From Saururus chinensis (Eukaryota; Streptophyta; Magnoliopsida; Piperales; Saururaceae): DNA of 64,000 bases. A model generated the notes under the pieces. It searched no databases and had not been told where the DNA came from. It was given only the letters and a program-made list of their open reading frames with translations. How positions within the stretch are numbered: position 1 is the stretch's first letter; every line of letters begins with the position of its first letter. Location of the stretch: positions 35,772,014-35,836,013 of the forward strand of contig CP141144.1 in assembly GCA_035235625.1 (NCBI GenBank), read 5' to 3'. Positions 21,732 through 33,413 of the stretch are shown here, piece after piece. The translations under genes were made by a program, and so were the position numbers.

Positions 21732-22596
21732 TTATGTTGGGTCAAAAAGTCCTGCTTTCTTGTACATCTCAAGAACAAAGGCAATACAAGAGATCGAGTA
21801 CCCATCAGAGTAAAGCCAATTATCCCATTCAGGAATAGCCAGCAATCTATCAAATGAAATGCCATGCTTTTTAGTCTCCACTAATATTTCAGGCAAATCA
21901 AGATCCTGCAGGATAAGATACATGTATCACTTTTTCACTTGAGAGCAGAATATAAAATATCCAAAACCAAGAGTAATGTGCATTTGCTTGAAGTTTTCAG
22001 CTTGAGTAAATTTTGGCCTGCATTTTCATACATGTTTAATATCCTAGAAAGATATTAAAGTTGACAAAGATTGCTCTTTTTCCACAGAACTTGTGGATGA
22101 AAGAAGTCCTTCAAGCACTTGGCTACAATTAAAGCAATTTAGGATAGGTACCTTGGTTACCCAGGCGCTTGTTAAGTGCTTCATTCCACATGTTATCAGC
22201 ATATTCAGGTTGGATATGATTCCATACAGTCATCACTGAAGCAACCTGCAACACAAAACAAAAGAATATTACTCATATGATGCATTTGTCATCCTTTACT
22301 AGAAAAAAATTCTTTTTTCAATTAGTGTTGAAAAAAAAAACTAACATTACCAAATGTGCATCCAGGGGTGGTGGGTAGTTTCCATCTATAGTATCTATCC
22401 AGCTGAAAATCATGTTGTGGTATCCATACGGTTTTTGAGCCATGCTTTTTGCATACTCCCAAATAGCAGTTTCATTGAATTTGGCCCGAACCTCTGGCAG
22501 CAAAGGCAATAAAGGTATACGGGGATTTGAATCGTCTTTGGTCAGTTCAAAGTTCCACCACTCATCCCATGCCAACAAAGCAATAATATCTTCACC
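21732..22596 (-). pseudogene. Three exons of a conserved plant protein of unknown function
   Basis: Minus-strand exons at 22596-22351, 22245-22152 and 21905-21732 have proper AG acceptors and, for the first two, GT donors. They encode in order DEWWNFELTKDDSNPRIPLL, PYGYHNMIFSWIDTIDGNYP, SVMTVWNHIQPEYADNMWNE, DWxYSDG-like WLYSDGYSISCIAFVLEMYK and GLFDPT before a TAA. I recognise this as a widespread land-plant protein whose fold is possibly papain/NlpC-like (the conserved His, Asp and Cys-containing SCIAF motif fits), but I cannot name it with certainty. Exons 2 and 3 do not join in phase: exon 2 ends one base into a codon and exon 3 needs phase 0, consistent with a one-base insertion at the acceptor. 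N- and C-terminal exons are missing. Confidence 0.6.
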
Positions 22597-22667
22597 CTAT
22601 GAGAAAAGAACACATAATTTTTCATTAATAATTCAGATTGAAAGAGTTGACACATGTATAGATTATA

Positions 22668-22810
22668 CCATCATTGCTCAACTACTTATCATCTTCCAAC
22701 TACAAACACATATTTCACAAACAATAGATATACCACCATTGTTGACAGTCATGCTCAATTACTTATCATCTTCCACTACAAACACATATTTCACAAACAA
22801 TAGATATGGA
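22668..22810. repeat. 77-bp tandem duplication
   Basis: The word TGCTCAACTACTTATCATC at 22675 recurs with one change at 22752. Both copies continue through ACAAACACATATTTCACAAA and CAATAGATAT. The copies are nearly identical, so the duplication is recent. Confidence 0.8.
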
Positions 22811-23094
22811 AGCATGTAAAACGGCTCTTCTAAAGCAGTGAATTGTATGTCACTTGAGATACATGTTCCAAAGAATTGAAAAATCAATATGAATTACCCT
22901 CTCATTTTCATGACCAGATTCGCATAAATATGTTATTATAAGATCTATATTTTTGTTTGCAGTTGCATAAATATGAAGTTCAAATGGATGAAAGGTGTAT
23001 TTGAGAATATATTATGTTATGAATATGAGAATGCAAAAAGTAAAGGTGATCAAACAAAAATTAACTAGAATTTTGTATAAACAAATAATTATTT

Positions 23095-23220
23095 TTAGCG
23101 GCAGTTTTGTAGTTTTTAGCGACGGCTTTGAAAGTTGCCGTTAAAAGTATTTAGTGACGGCTATCAAAATTGCTGGCTAAAAGTATTTAGTGACAGCTAT
23201 CAAAATTGCTGGTAATTGCT
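23095..23220. repeat. CACTA-like subterminal motif cluster
   Basis: Four to five alternating motifs of the type TTTAGCGACGGC and GCCGTTAAAAG / GCTGGCTAAAAG occur in 120 bp. The word differs from the TTAGCGACGC of the two non-autonomous elements, so it probably comes from another CACTA family. No terminus was seen. Confidence 0.45.
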
Positions 23221-24577
23221 TTAGATATGGCTGATACGTATTGATACACTAATATTTTACAAAATTATTATTTTTAAATATAGTGTACTTAGTTAAACAT
23301 CTAATGTATAAATCTCTATAATATTTATGCAACTCATATTAAATATCTTGGTTTCAAAATAAACTAATTTTATAGAACTTAAAATGGGATAGGGGGAATA
23401 ATAATTTTCATGGTTTGATTATGCATTAAACGAAGTTTTATAATGATATATTATTAGTTATAATATTTTTTTTATTTGTATCAAATGGTTTACAACTACT
23501 TGGGTGCGTACCAAACATATCAATGCATATATCCTTATTATAAAATAAATATATCTATGTATGTTGTCGAATCATAGTCTAATGGCTAATGATGAATCAG
23601 TGCATTTCTTTTTTTAAAGTATGACAAATGTATGATATTTTAAAAAAATCAAATTTATCGTATTTGGATCATTTTAATCTTTTTATTATATATTTTACGC
23701 ATCATGCATGTGGTTTATGAAACAATGTTAATTAATAGTTCTTGTTTCTGACAATCTGTAACTATTTTAAATTTATATTTCAATATTAGCTTTATGGTTT
23801 CATTATTGTTAATATAACATTATTATGCAATGAATATATTACACTATTTTTAATTTATTTTTTTACTTATTAATATTAGCCAATGCGCATTGTTTGAACC
23901 ATGCATCAAATCTTAATTTGACAAAAGGTTGAGGATCATTTTAATCTTTTTATTATATATTTTATTAGGTATGCAAGTGGTTTATGACTGACCAACTGGA
24001 ATAGACTAGACCCGGTTTACATTTTGGATTGGGCTAGCCAGTTTCTTTCATTTTTTAGGCATATTGGAGTCATAGTGACCCGCCCAGGTGAACCGCTAAG
24101 TGCTGACCTACCGACCCCAATCAGATTAGTTCCCCTAACATAGGGCTGCTTCTCAGGTTAGGTTAAATTGGGTTTTACAGGACATGACCCGACTCTATCT
24201 GAAATCAAATCTAAAAAACCCGAGAGATTCTATCTTGGTTCAGGTCGGTTCCAATAATTATAAAAATTCTTATAACCATGGTTAAATATAATTTTATAAT
24301 TTAATTAGGACTTTTGGTTGGTTTGAGTTGATTCTTGAGTTTTCATATACTGGATCCGGACTGAGATAGGTACCAACCCGACCCAAACCAAGTTACTCTT
24401 GGGTCAGTTCTATCCAGATCGGTTTGGATCCAAATTTTTAATACAACCCTACCCTAATATTTAAAATAGTGCATGTGGGTACAAGAATAAACTTGGTAAG
24501 GTTTTTATTTTGACCTAGGCCAACCCAAACCGCTTGAACTGCCCGGCCCTGTAACTAATTGCGGGAGTGGGCTGTAA

Positions 24578-25258
24578 ATGCCCTCATTCGCGCGCATGTT
24601 TGGTTTCGCTCTTCCTCCAGGCATCTTTCCACCCGAGACACTCGGCATGGATCGTCTGATTTCTGTACACAATAAGGATCTTCCCAGAATGGTTAAGACT
24701 CATCACCTCCGATCCTTATTTCTTGTAGCATGGAGTCGCTTTGCTCCCTTTGCGAGAAACCCTTTACTTGAAGTCATCCAGTCCATTGTTCTCTGTGTCT
24801 CTCAGATATGGATAAAGTTAATTTTATAATCCACTCCGATTTTTAGTTCTCTGTTAGATCAGAATTGCTTAAGAGTACTAGACCTGATTATTTGTAATGA
24901 ATACTATCTAGATTTATTGTTTGGTCGACTTTTCTGGCCGCTCCATTTTTGAGTTCTCTGTTAGATCAGAAATGCTTAATAGTGCTGGACCTGATTATTT
25001 GTAATGAATACTATCTACATTTAATGTTTCGTCGACTTTTCTGGTTTAGATTTACCTATATAATTCATGTGGCCACCTTTATTTCACTTGTTAGCTTTGC
25101 AACAACAAATTGGCTCTTAATCCTGTTGTTCATTATCTTTATGACGTTCTGACTTTTCTTGCTCTTTGAGTTCAAACTTCTGATAAAATTTTAATAATTT
25201 TGTTCTGTGTCACACCTGCAGCATTTTTCTGATAATTTTAATTTTCTGTGTCAGCCTT
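24578..25258. other. Stretch with an unassigned 83-codon ORF and a 107-bp duplication
   Basis: An open frame at 24578-24829 starts MPSFARMFGFALPPG and has no motif I recognise; I do not call it a gene. The segment starting AGTTCTCTGTTAGATCAG at 24845 is repeated at 24952 (offset 107 bp), with a shared ACCTGATTATTTGTAATGAA block and GTCGACTTTTCTGG end. Confidence 0.45.
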
Positions 25259-25945
25259 TTTCAACTTTCATTTACCACATTAATTTCCTTTACAAGGTCA
25301 TGATTCATAGCCCAAAGATGATCCAATTTACTACATAGATTTTTCAGTTCTGAGTCTTTCCAGGAGGGGAAAATCTTTAGTACAAAAGAAAATTAATTTA
25401 GAGCCAAACCTTCTTTTAGCACAACATTGTATTCTTCCTCTAAAATATTCTGCTCTAGAAATTCCTTTTCTGCAATTAGATATGAAGACTCAAGGCTAAT
25501 CTATTGTAGTAGAGAAGCATTTTCAGCTCTCTCTCTATATTTAGTAATTCCTCAGTTGCTGGTTTTTTCCTGATTGTATAGAGAAGCTCTCTCTATCAAT
25601 TTCAACTTTCATTTACCACATTAATTTCCTTTACAAGGTCATGATTCATAGCCCAAAGATGATCCAATTTACTACATAGATTTTTCAGTTCTGAGTCTTT
25701 CCAGGAGGGGAAAATCTTTAGTACAAAAGAAAATTAATTTAGAGCCGAACCTTCTTTTAGCACAACATTGTATTCTTCCTCTAAAATATTCTGCTCTAGA
25801 AATTCCTTTTCTGCAATTAGATATGAAGACTAAGGCTAATCTGTTGCAGTAGAGAAGCATTTGCAGCTCTCTCTCTATATTTAGTAATTCCTCGGTTGCT
25901 GGTTTTTTCCCTGATTGTATAGAGAAGCTCTCTCTATCAATATTC
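25259..25945 (-). pseudogene. Duplicated coiled-coil fragment, NETWORKED (NET1)-like
   Basis: Two adjacent copies, 25259-25599 and 25600-25945 (offset 341 bp), are almost identical. On the minus strand the frame includes YLIAEKEFLEQNILEEEYNV, VLKEG, FPSWKDSELKNLCSKLD and HLWAMNHDLVKEINVVN, with a TAA between VLKEG..N and FSFV. The spacing and wording recall the long coiled coil of plant NET1 actin-binding proteins, in which a short non-helical part precedes an LxxLDxLxxxNxDLxKEV repeat. The stop is present in both copies, so decay preceded the duplication. The identification is tentative; another coiled-coil protein is possible. Confidence 0.4.
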
Positions 25946-26143
25946 ACTGCATTTATTGATACTCTCTCTATATATATCCAAAATATAATATACAAAGCAG
26001 GATCTTACAGGTATGCAAACTGACCTGAGATTCCTTTTGATGCTCTGTTTTTTCCTGATACGCAAACTGACCTGATATCATCTTGCTTCTTTTGAGGGCT
26101 CCCCTTCTCTCTTGAATCCTTTCTTCTGGTATATTTTTTCTTT

Positions 26144-26355
26144 TATGAATGCCAGAAATCATGGAGATGTTGAGATGGGGAAGAATGTGGCTGAACAATT
26201 ATTTAGTTTAGAACCAGCAAATGTGGGCTATTATGTTTCACTTTCAACTACATATGCTGCATCGGGAAAATGGATAGATGCAGTTCAAATGAGAAAAAGG
26301 TTCCAAGAAAGGGGCCTGATAAAGCAGCTGCTAGCAGTCAAATTGATATTTTGAC
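26144..26355 (+). pseudogene. PPR protein C-terminal (E-motif) fragment
   Basis: After a GCCAG acceptor-like site at 26154, the frame encodes NHGDVEMGKNVAEQLFSLEP, ANVGYYVSLSTTYAASGKW and AVQMRKRFQERGLIKQ before a stop at 26352. This is the typical final repeat and E motif of plant PLS-class pentatricopeptide proteins (organellar RNA editing factors). The rest of the repeats lies nowhere nearby, and the DYW or E+ extension is lost. The single exon is uninterrupted. It is another isolated host fragment in this mosaic. Confidence 0.75.
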
Positions 26356-27146
26356 CTCATCACAGATTGCTTTGTAGCTGAACTTCAGTTTTTGAACAGT
26401 TTGGTAGTTGTGCTAACCACAAAAAGAGTGATAGATGTATGTTTTATAGCTTCTTGGGTGAGTGTATTAACAGAACTCGACTGGGATAATTTATATTGGA
26501 CGAAGATGTAAGATATTGACAGCAATTTCAATGTAAATGTAAATAAAACTTGTACTCGAGCAAACTGTCAGCCTACCGACTGGATTTCATAGTATGTATT
26601 CTTTTCTGCTGAGAGTAATTCAAATTTACTTATTACTTGTGAAGTTCTTTCTGATTTAGTCAGAAGAAGTTTTCTAGGTTCTCAATGTTCTATCTATTTA
26701 TTAAAAAAATAAACCACTCTTAAGATAGGGCCTTTGCTCTTTACATGTTTTTGTCCTTTCAATATGAATGCTTTTTAAGGAACAGTCCATAAGAAATTGA
26801 CATGGCACCTAACAGAAATAAAAATGATATGGCCATGATAAGTGTTGTTTTAGTTCTCTCACTAGAATATTGGTTATTCATGTCCATTTTGATTGACTAT
26901 TAGCAATCTACGGGCAGCAGTGTGGTTTAAGCACAAAAGAGAAGATTAGCATTACAATGCAAGACATTATGCTTAGTCATGTTTTTATTTATTTGTTTGT
27001 TTCCAGTTCTAACTCAAAGATTTGAGCCAGTTTCTTCTATGGATTGCTCATGTTTCTACTTTTTGTTTGAAGCGGTTGCCAAGTGACCCAAAAGTGGTGA
27101 AGGAGAGAGGAGAATGGGGTGAAATAATATAATAGAATAAGAAGGT

Positions 27147-27195
27147 ACTCCCTCCGCCCCATATTAATAGCTCCATTTGACATTGTTGCACTCAA
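27147..27195. mobile_element. Truncated Stowaway-like MITE end
   Basis: TACTCCCTCCGCCCCATATT at 27147 is the left terminal inverted repeat of plant Stowaway (Tc1/mariner-derived) MITEs with its TA target. The matching right end was not found within 300 bp, so only one end remains. Confidence 0.5.
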
Positions 27196-27223
27196 CTGTT
27201 GTTCATTATCTTTATCACATTCT

Positions 27224-27640
27224 GAACTTTGCTGCATAAGTTAATAACCTTCTACACCTGATCTGCATTGAAAAGGCTGACTTGTGGCATTTAATTTTTG
27301 AACTTTTGCCTGAGAGTTTACAAGAAAGTAACAATATAATTTAAATCACGAAGAAAATAATTACATGAGCCAAAATCTGTAATACATACATATTAGGATG
27401 GATGATCGGGGGGTGGAGATGCAAATCTGTAAGGAAACATATGGGAGATCATTATTTGAGTAATTTGAGTGTGTCTTTGATTGTTATGCGATTATTTTAT
27501 TAGACATTCAAGAAAGAAAATATTTTTGTACTCCTTATTCTTCTTTTTGTTTTATGAGAAACTTACCAAGATTAAAAATTCTTCTTTTTTACCTATATAT
27601 AAATTGGTTTTCATAGTAGTTCCATTATTGCCAAGATTGC
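27224..27640 (+). repeat. Direct repeat, second copy of 19153-19345, with insertion
   Basis: GAACTTTGCTGCATAAGTTA at 27224-27243 matches 19153-19172, and TCTTTGATTGTTATGC from 27473 resumes the match through ACATTCAAGAAAGAAAATAT and TGGTTTTCATAGTAGTTCC. About 229 bp between (27244-27472) are absent from the first copy. The 8-kb separation lies wholly inside the gene-fragment mosaic. Confidence 0.7.
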
Positions 27641-28266
27641 CACATAATTTAATTAATCCCCTTATTCAAATATCATCTATAAGGTAATGATTATTTGATC
27701 TATATCTTTTGCAGCATTTTTCTCATCATTTTTCTTAAGTTTTTTTAAATTTGCTAAGCTTCAGCAAAATTAGATGTTAAATTTATAACCTAACAGTATC
27801 ACATGTTATTGTGTTATGTGTTTATTTGAGTCCATATGCACACACTTACCTGCTAGTACTTCTGAGATATAGACACATCCTTCACTTGCATGATGTTTTT
27901 TTTCTTGATTATTAAGACTCTACACCCTTCACTATTTGCCATTGAGACTTGACCCCCCCTAGACCTCTCATTAAATTGGGAGATCACCAACCAACCCAGC
28001 TAGTGTGGAATTAGCATCTTGCATGAAAATTTTAAACCGACAAAAGTTCATTTCTTAGATTTAGGCTATTTTTTTTATTCAGAACTTAGCTTTATTCTAT
28101 TTTATTTAATTCATTTATCCTACTTGAATTACTTTTCATTAATATAAAGTTTTATAATCATCTCCTTTCACCTATTTTATGTTTTTGTTGTAGTACTATA
28201 TTATGGCACCATGTAAGTGGGCCATGCCCATCATTTCAAGCAGACATAGGGCCATCAGAGTCTCCA

Positions 28267-29629
28267 ATGGAGGAGTTTACATTTGCAGCTCCACTTATGT
28301 CTACCACTAACTCAACACCAAAGAAAAAACGTGGTAGAGCAATTTGCAAAAAATTATCAAAATATTTGCATAATAAACCTGGTCAACTTCCAACCATTTC
28401 TTTCCAACTAGGTATGTTGACACCTGTTGGACCATGGGCCCAAGAGCTTATTAGCGAGGTTGAAAGGTTGTGTCGCACTTACGCGAAGCTTATTTATAAA
28501 AGATGGTCTGAAGTCCCTAAAGTTGACAAAACCTAGATAAAGGCCCTAATTGTTGTAAGTATATGCTATGACTTTAATTCATTATTATTTTTTAAATTAA
28601 ATTATAGGTGTTAATATTTCATAAATAAATTGATTTTTTTAGTCCAAATTTGATATTAACATGGATGATAACCAAGTTAAGAAGGCAGCTAACAAATTCT
28701 TAGCTACTCACTTTTGGTCCCACAAGAATAGAGCACACGCACATTATCAGAAATATGGAACCTCAACACCTTATGATGGGATTTCTCTTGATGAATGGCT
28801 AGAAATTTGTAAAAATTTTGAGGATGACAAATACAAGGTATGATGTCATTTAGAATTTAATTTTTTTCTTTAAATGACTTAGTATCTGAAATATAACTTA
28901 TAATTTATTCTATATAGTTAAGAAGCTAAACAAACAAGGATAATCGTGCAAAGTTATCTATGAACCACACTGCCGATTCAAAGTTTTGTTAGAGTTCTCG
29001 CAGAGATGGAAAATTTTACATAAATTTCATATAATAAAGTATATTCAATAATTAATTTTTTTTACTTTGTATAATGTACTAAATTTCTATTGATCTTTGA
29101 TAAATTGAATTAATCAGTAAGAAAAAGAGCCAGATGAGGAGCCTGACCTTATAAACTTTTATAAAGTTGCACACTTCCAAAAGAAAACTAGGAGTTTGGT
29201 GAAACCGTGTTGTAAACCTCTACAGTAATGAATGTTAAATTTATTTATTATATTTGTTGTTTAGTTATTAACATTCTAAAATAATCTTGGAATTTACTTC
29301 ATGCATATTTTTATGTAGGCACAAATGAATTAGAAGGTGGTTGCATCCAAGCAAGAAGACAGATTCTGAGAAGAATGATATGGGCTTGGGCAAGGTCAGG
29401 ATGTATTAATGGGCTTGGGCATGGTATGATGCCTATTTCATTAGGCAACCCTTCTCAAGATGATATCGATGTTATTAAGAATGCTAATATGAGGGCTGAG
29501 GTGGCTAAAGAACATGCAAAATCTTTGGAAATGGATCTGCACACTTTTAGATCAAAGCAAGTTAAACTAGAGTCGATGGTTCTAAGACTAATGGAGCAAC
29601 AACCAATACAATCAGATTCATTAGTTTAG
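28267..29629 (+). pseudogene. Transposase_24 (En/Spm TNPA-side) gene, decayed
   Basis: Exons match the order of the plant Transposase_24 family carried by CACTA elements. Exon 1 (28267 to about 28555) has KKKRGRAICKKL, FQLGMLTPVGPWAQELISEV and WSEVPKVDKT. Exon 2 (28643-28837) has SKFDINMDDNQVKKAANKFL and WLEICKNFED. Exon 3 (from 28918) has NRAKLSMNHTADSK, the family's NKxNRxKL..HTxGS motif. Then come a DEEPDLINFYKVAHFQKK exon (29118-29226) and a final exon from about 29323 whose last frame (29375-29629) is a helical, coiled-coil tail. Stops occur after PKVDKT and at least twice in exon 3, so it is inactive. It sits about 1 kb left of a CACTA terminus. Confidence 0.7.
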
Positions 29630-30671
29630 GTCCAAAGTTTCTTTACACAAAAGGCTTATTTATTGTTTAATTTTATGTATAGCTATATAAATATAAATTA
29701 ATTAAACTATAATTCTTTACTACATCATGCTAACTTTACTTTTTGTAAATTTATAGGTGAATAAGGGAGTTCAAAAGAATCATCAAAATTTGCAAAGAAA
29801 GAAAATGATATATATTTTGTGATTTCTTTTGTGAAATAGTTGTGGTTTTATTCTAGTTATTTGGTATTTTTTAGTTTGTCAAATGTATTAGATTTATGGT
29901 TTGTAAAACAATGGATGATATTTAGTTTAATACTAAGGTGCTAAGTTTATCTTATGCATTTTAAATTTATACAGTTCTCTTGAATTTGTATATTTTTAAA
30001 TATCCTCCCCCCACCCCACCCCACCGCCCGCCTGCATGCCCACCCAAATAATTGGGTATAGCCATTGCAATTAGCAACGACTTAAATTTGTCCTTAAAGA
30101 TCTTTTCCAACAAACTTCTCTTGTCGCAAATGAAATTTATTTTGTTGCAAATATATTACAATCATTTACGACGAATTCCAGTTGTCGCAAATATTTGTAA
30201 AAAATATACACATGTGAATCTTTTTGTGACATATACAATTTGTCGCAAATTGTTTAACATCATATGCGATGAATTTGGTTTATCGCTAATACTCTTTAAA
30301 AATTATCTAATATCAAGCATTTGCAACATATGCACTTATGCAGTTTGTCACAAATACACTAAAATCAATTGCAACAATTTGTTTTTGTTGCAAATGCCAA
30401 AGCTTTTACCACGTAATTATATATTTTTAATATTTTTTAACTCAAACAATTATATTTTTTGCGACATAATAATTACTTTTTTGCAACAAATAAACTCGTT
30501 GCAAAAGAGTATTTTATTTACGACTAATAAAAATTTGTCGCAATGACTTTTTGTGACACCTTACTTGCGATAAAACTACACAAATTTTTTTGTCGCAAAA
30601 TCATTTGTGCGACAAAAAATGAACCTTATGTGACAAATGCATTTGTTGCAGAAGCCCCTTTTGTTGTAATG
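29630..30671 (+). mobile_element. Right end of a CACTA element
   Basis: From about 30060 the sequence is packed with alternating TTGTCGCAAAT and TTTGCGACAAA-type subterminal motifs. It ends CCCCTTTTGTTGTAATG at 30671, the inverted complement of a CACTACAACAAAA terminus with one change (TAATG for TAGTG). The motif differs from the TTAGCGACGC family, so this is a separate CACTA family. The matching left terminus was not found; TNP2 at 15.6 kb and Transposase_24 at 28.3 kb are the probable coding part. The 164-codon frame at 30052-30546 is made of these repeats and is not a gene. Confidence 0.65.
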
Positions 30672-31262
30672 TATATGCACATTATTGGTACTATTACGCT
30701 CTTAAATTCGAGCTCTATCAAACAAGATCCAAAAGGGTACATAATTTTAAATTTTTAAAGTAGGCCCCACCAATATGGCACATTTTTTAAGGATCAAATT
30801 GATATGAGAGATAGCCATTGAAAAATAAGAGAATCTATAATTTTTGAAATGGAGGTTGGAGCTAAAATTGACATGAGGTGATTCTGTGATTCCCATTGAT
30901 TCTAGTCGATTCTGGCTCAAAATGGCTTAAATAAACTTCAATGCGGAATTTTTAATTCTGGCAACATTCTACGCATAAACATGATTCCGATAATTTGAGC
31001 CAGAATTGGGACAGAATCAATAGAATCGTACAAAAATTTAGTACACAAACAACCCCTAAGTATGTGGGTTGTTGTGTGGACTAACTTTTCATTTAGTAGT
31101 CTTTTAATATTCTCATTTAGCTCTTGTACAAAGTTGATGTGCACAACTCCGTAACGAACTATCCAAGTAGGGGATAAGTCTTCCACAATTGAACATTACT
31201 TCACTGAGCCGCGCACTACCTTCCCCTTGGACCGGGTTTGACTCGGGGATAGGGGTCTCAGG
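30672..31262. other. Intergenic stretch
   Basis: No gene is supported. The minus-strand sequence beginning TGTCACGCCCTGAGACCCC at 31269 looks like the start of a plant LTR, but no partner or primer-binding site was seen. Confidence 0.35.
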
Positions 31263-31700
31263 GCGTGACATCCACAATGCTAGAACTTATCCCTCTACCT
31301 TTCACTCTTGACCTATGTAGGTTGGCACTATCGAAGGATTTTTTTTGTCACTCTCTTTTACATTTAGAAAGATAGTAGGTTTTGTTGAGGAGGTAGACAA
31401 GCAATTCCTAATTCCTAAGCCCATCTTGTTGGTTTAACCAATATTAAGCATAGTTTCCAATTTATTTTTCCCACTCTTGAATCCATTTAATTTCTCTTTA
31501 GAGGATATGAGCTCTCTATTGAGACCACTAGACTTCTTATTTTCATTCTCTAGGTCTTTCTTAAGGTCATGCACCTCTCTTTTAAGTTTGTTATTCAACT
31601 ACACTAACTATTTGCCTCTTAAGAAGACAACTAGTTCATTATCTTTCTTCTTTAACTCTCTCTCAAGACTTTTTGGTTTTCTTAGTTAACACTAAGAATT
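31263..31700 (-). pseudogene. Ty1/copia gag-side coiled-coil fragment (SIRE-like)
   Basis: The minus strand encodes ERELKKKDNELVVFLRGK, LNNKLKREVHDLKKDLENEN, KSGKNKLETMLNIG and MGLGIRNCLSTS, with stops between. Copia elements of the SIRE/Maximus lineage carry this kind of coiled coil followed by a Leu-rich block and a GLG.. motif just before the zinc knuckle. Pol was not found to the left. The assignment is tentative. Confidence 0.4.
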
Positions 31701-33413
31701 GTTAGAGTTTAATATATGTCTAGAAGAGTATATCGGATAACTAGATTATCAATAGTTAAACTATCTATGAAAGATACAAATTACTAATTGTAGCCTCTTT
31801 GCACAATATTTTTATGCGTAGCAAAATCAAGTAGATATTCTCTCAAAACTCACTCACAATGTATCAATAAATTAAAATTGTAAGCATACAATCAACACAT
31901 GCAACACACGTCAATTTTAACATGAAAAACCTAAACTTCGGTAATAAAAATCACGGGAATTGCAAATTAGAACCAAATTAATGCAACTATTAGCAATCAA
32001 GATAATTTACATCAACACAAGCAACCACCAACCGTTGTTTTGACTCAAACACAAACTCTTTTTGTTTAGTTCTCCACAAATCTTTATTGTTGCTAGGCTT
32101 CAAGTCTTCTTCCTCAAGCACTTTAAACTTCTTCTTTCTCCTCGCTTTGTCTTCTTCTAGTATTCAACAAGCTCCTCTTGTTGTATTGACTTTGGCCTCC
32201 TTGGAATCTTTAGTCTCCCCATCGAAGATATACTATAACTCCTCATTGAAATCAATATGTGAAATCTTCTTAGTTGTGGAAAAGATTTATAAATTCACCA
32301 TTGATCTTCAACTCAAAACTACATGTGAACCCTCCTTGGAAAACACCATGGAAAATATTGTACAAAAGGTCTTCTCTAATCTCCTCTAGTTATTTCTCTA
32401 TCAAAATTTATAATTTCTTAACCCATATATAGCTCTCTAAGTCAATTTAGATTTTTGACATTAATAAGGAAAGAAATTAAATTCAGAATAGCATAATTAG
32501 GGTAACTAGTCTTTGTTGCGATTGATAGTTCATTGTTTGTTTACATGCTATACTTCAAGCGATTGATCGATTAATCTAAGTGATCGATCGGTAACTCGAC
32601 TTCATTTTACACAGGGTAAAATCACTTGTAGATTGATCATTGTCTTCTTCATATTATGTAGCGATCGATCATTCTTTCTATCTTTTTACCATCTTGCCCT
32701 TTTTACCCTAAACCTCCTAAAACTCCTGAAATCACTTCTAAAACTTCTCCATATGATTTTTGTATGCAAATATGATCTGGATCAGCTTTAAAAACCTTCA
32801 ACATTTTTTTAATCTTCTGTGTTGAGCCATAAGAACACGTTTGCTTCTATTTTTCAAATCTTTGAATTTCAAATTTAACTGGACCACAACAACCTCCCAT
32901 TAGATTCTAAGACTTATTACATACCTAAGGTTTCTAGACATAATTTTAACACATAAATTACTTGACATATATTTTTTTACAAATTTGATACTCAAAATTC
33001 CCCTCATGATATAATTTTATAATGGCATGTACATTTAACCAATGTATTTTGAAGCAAGCTTGATAGACATTATTTTTGAACGGCAAATGTGATGTCCACT
33101 TGATTTTCTTCACTGAAAACTACAACTCTAATAGTTCCAGCACCAAGAAAAATGTTATTTTTTCCTCGGCTTAAGATAGTTTGAAATGGAAGCTATGTTT
33201 CAATTTATGTTTACATTAAGTCATTTTAAATTTCATTGGGGATGTTCTTCATTGATAAAATATAATTCTACAGTGGCTTTAATCACAAAGTACATTTTAG
33301 GAACCTTATATCATTACACCTACCCATTTTCTTCATATATAAACCCTTTCGGAAAGTATCAATGAATAAGTGAAAGAATCAAAAGGATGGCAAAAAAAGT
33401 GAAAAACAAGAGG
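31701..33413. other. Retroelement-derived intergenic stretch
   Basis: A GATCGATCG-rich segment (32560-32660) resembles sequence common in copia LTRs. The 100-codon plus-strand frame at 32087-32389 has no motif I recognise. No boundaries can be set. Confidence 0.35.

Larger units (their letters stand above)
22597..24577. other. AT-rich stretch with small repeats
   Basis: It contains a 77-bp tandem duplication (22668-22810), a patch of CACTA-like subterminal motifs (23095-23220) and, at 24000-24500, a stretch rich in ACCCGAC, GGTTTGG and GGGTC words of the kind common in decayed plant repeats. No gene is supported. Confidence 0.45.
26356..28266. other. Intergenic DNA with repeat copies
   Basis: No gene. 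It contains the truncated Stowaway end (27147-27195), the second copy of the 19.2-kb direct repeat with an insertion (27224-27640), and AT-rich sequence leading into the Transposase_24 exons. Confidence 0.4.

Noticed and set aside
30052-30546. 164-codon open frame
   Set aside because: It lies wholly in alternating CACTA subterminal motifs, and the protein is Asn/Ile/Leu-rich without a family pattern.
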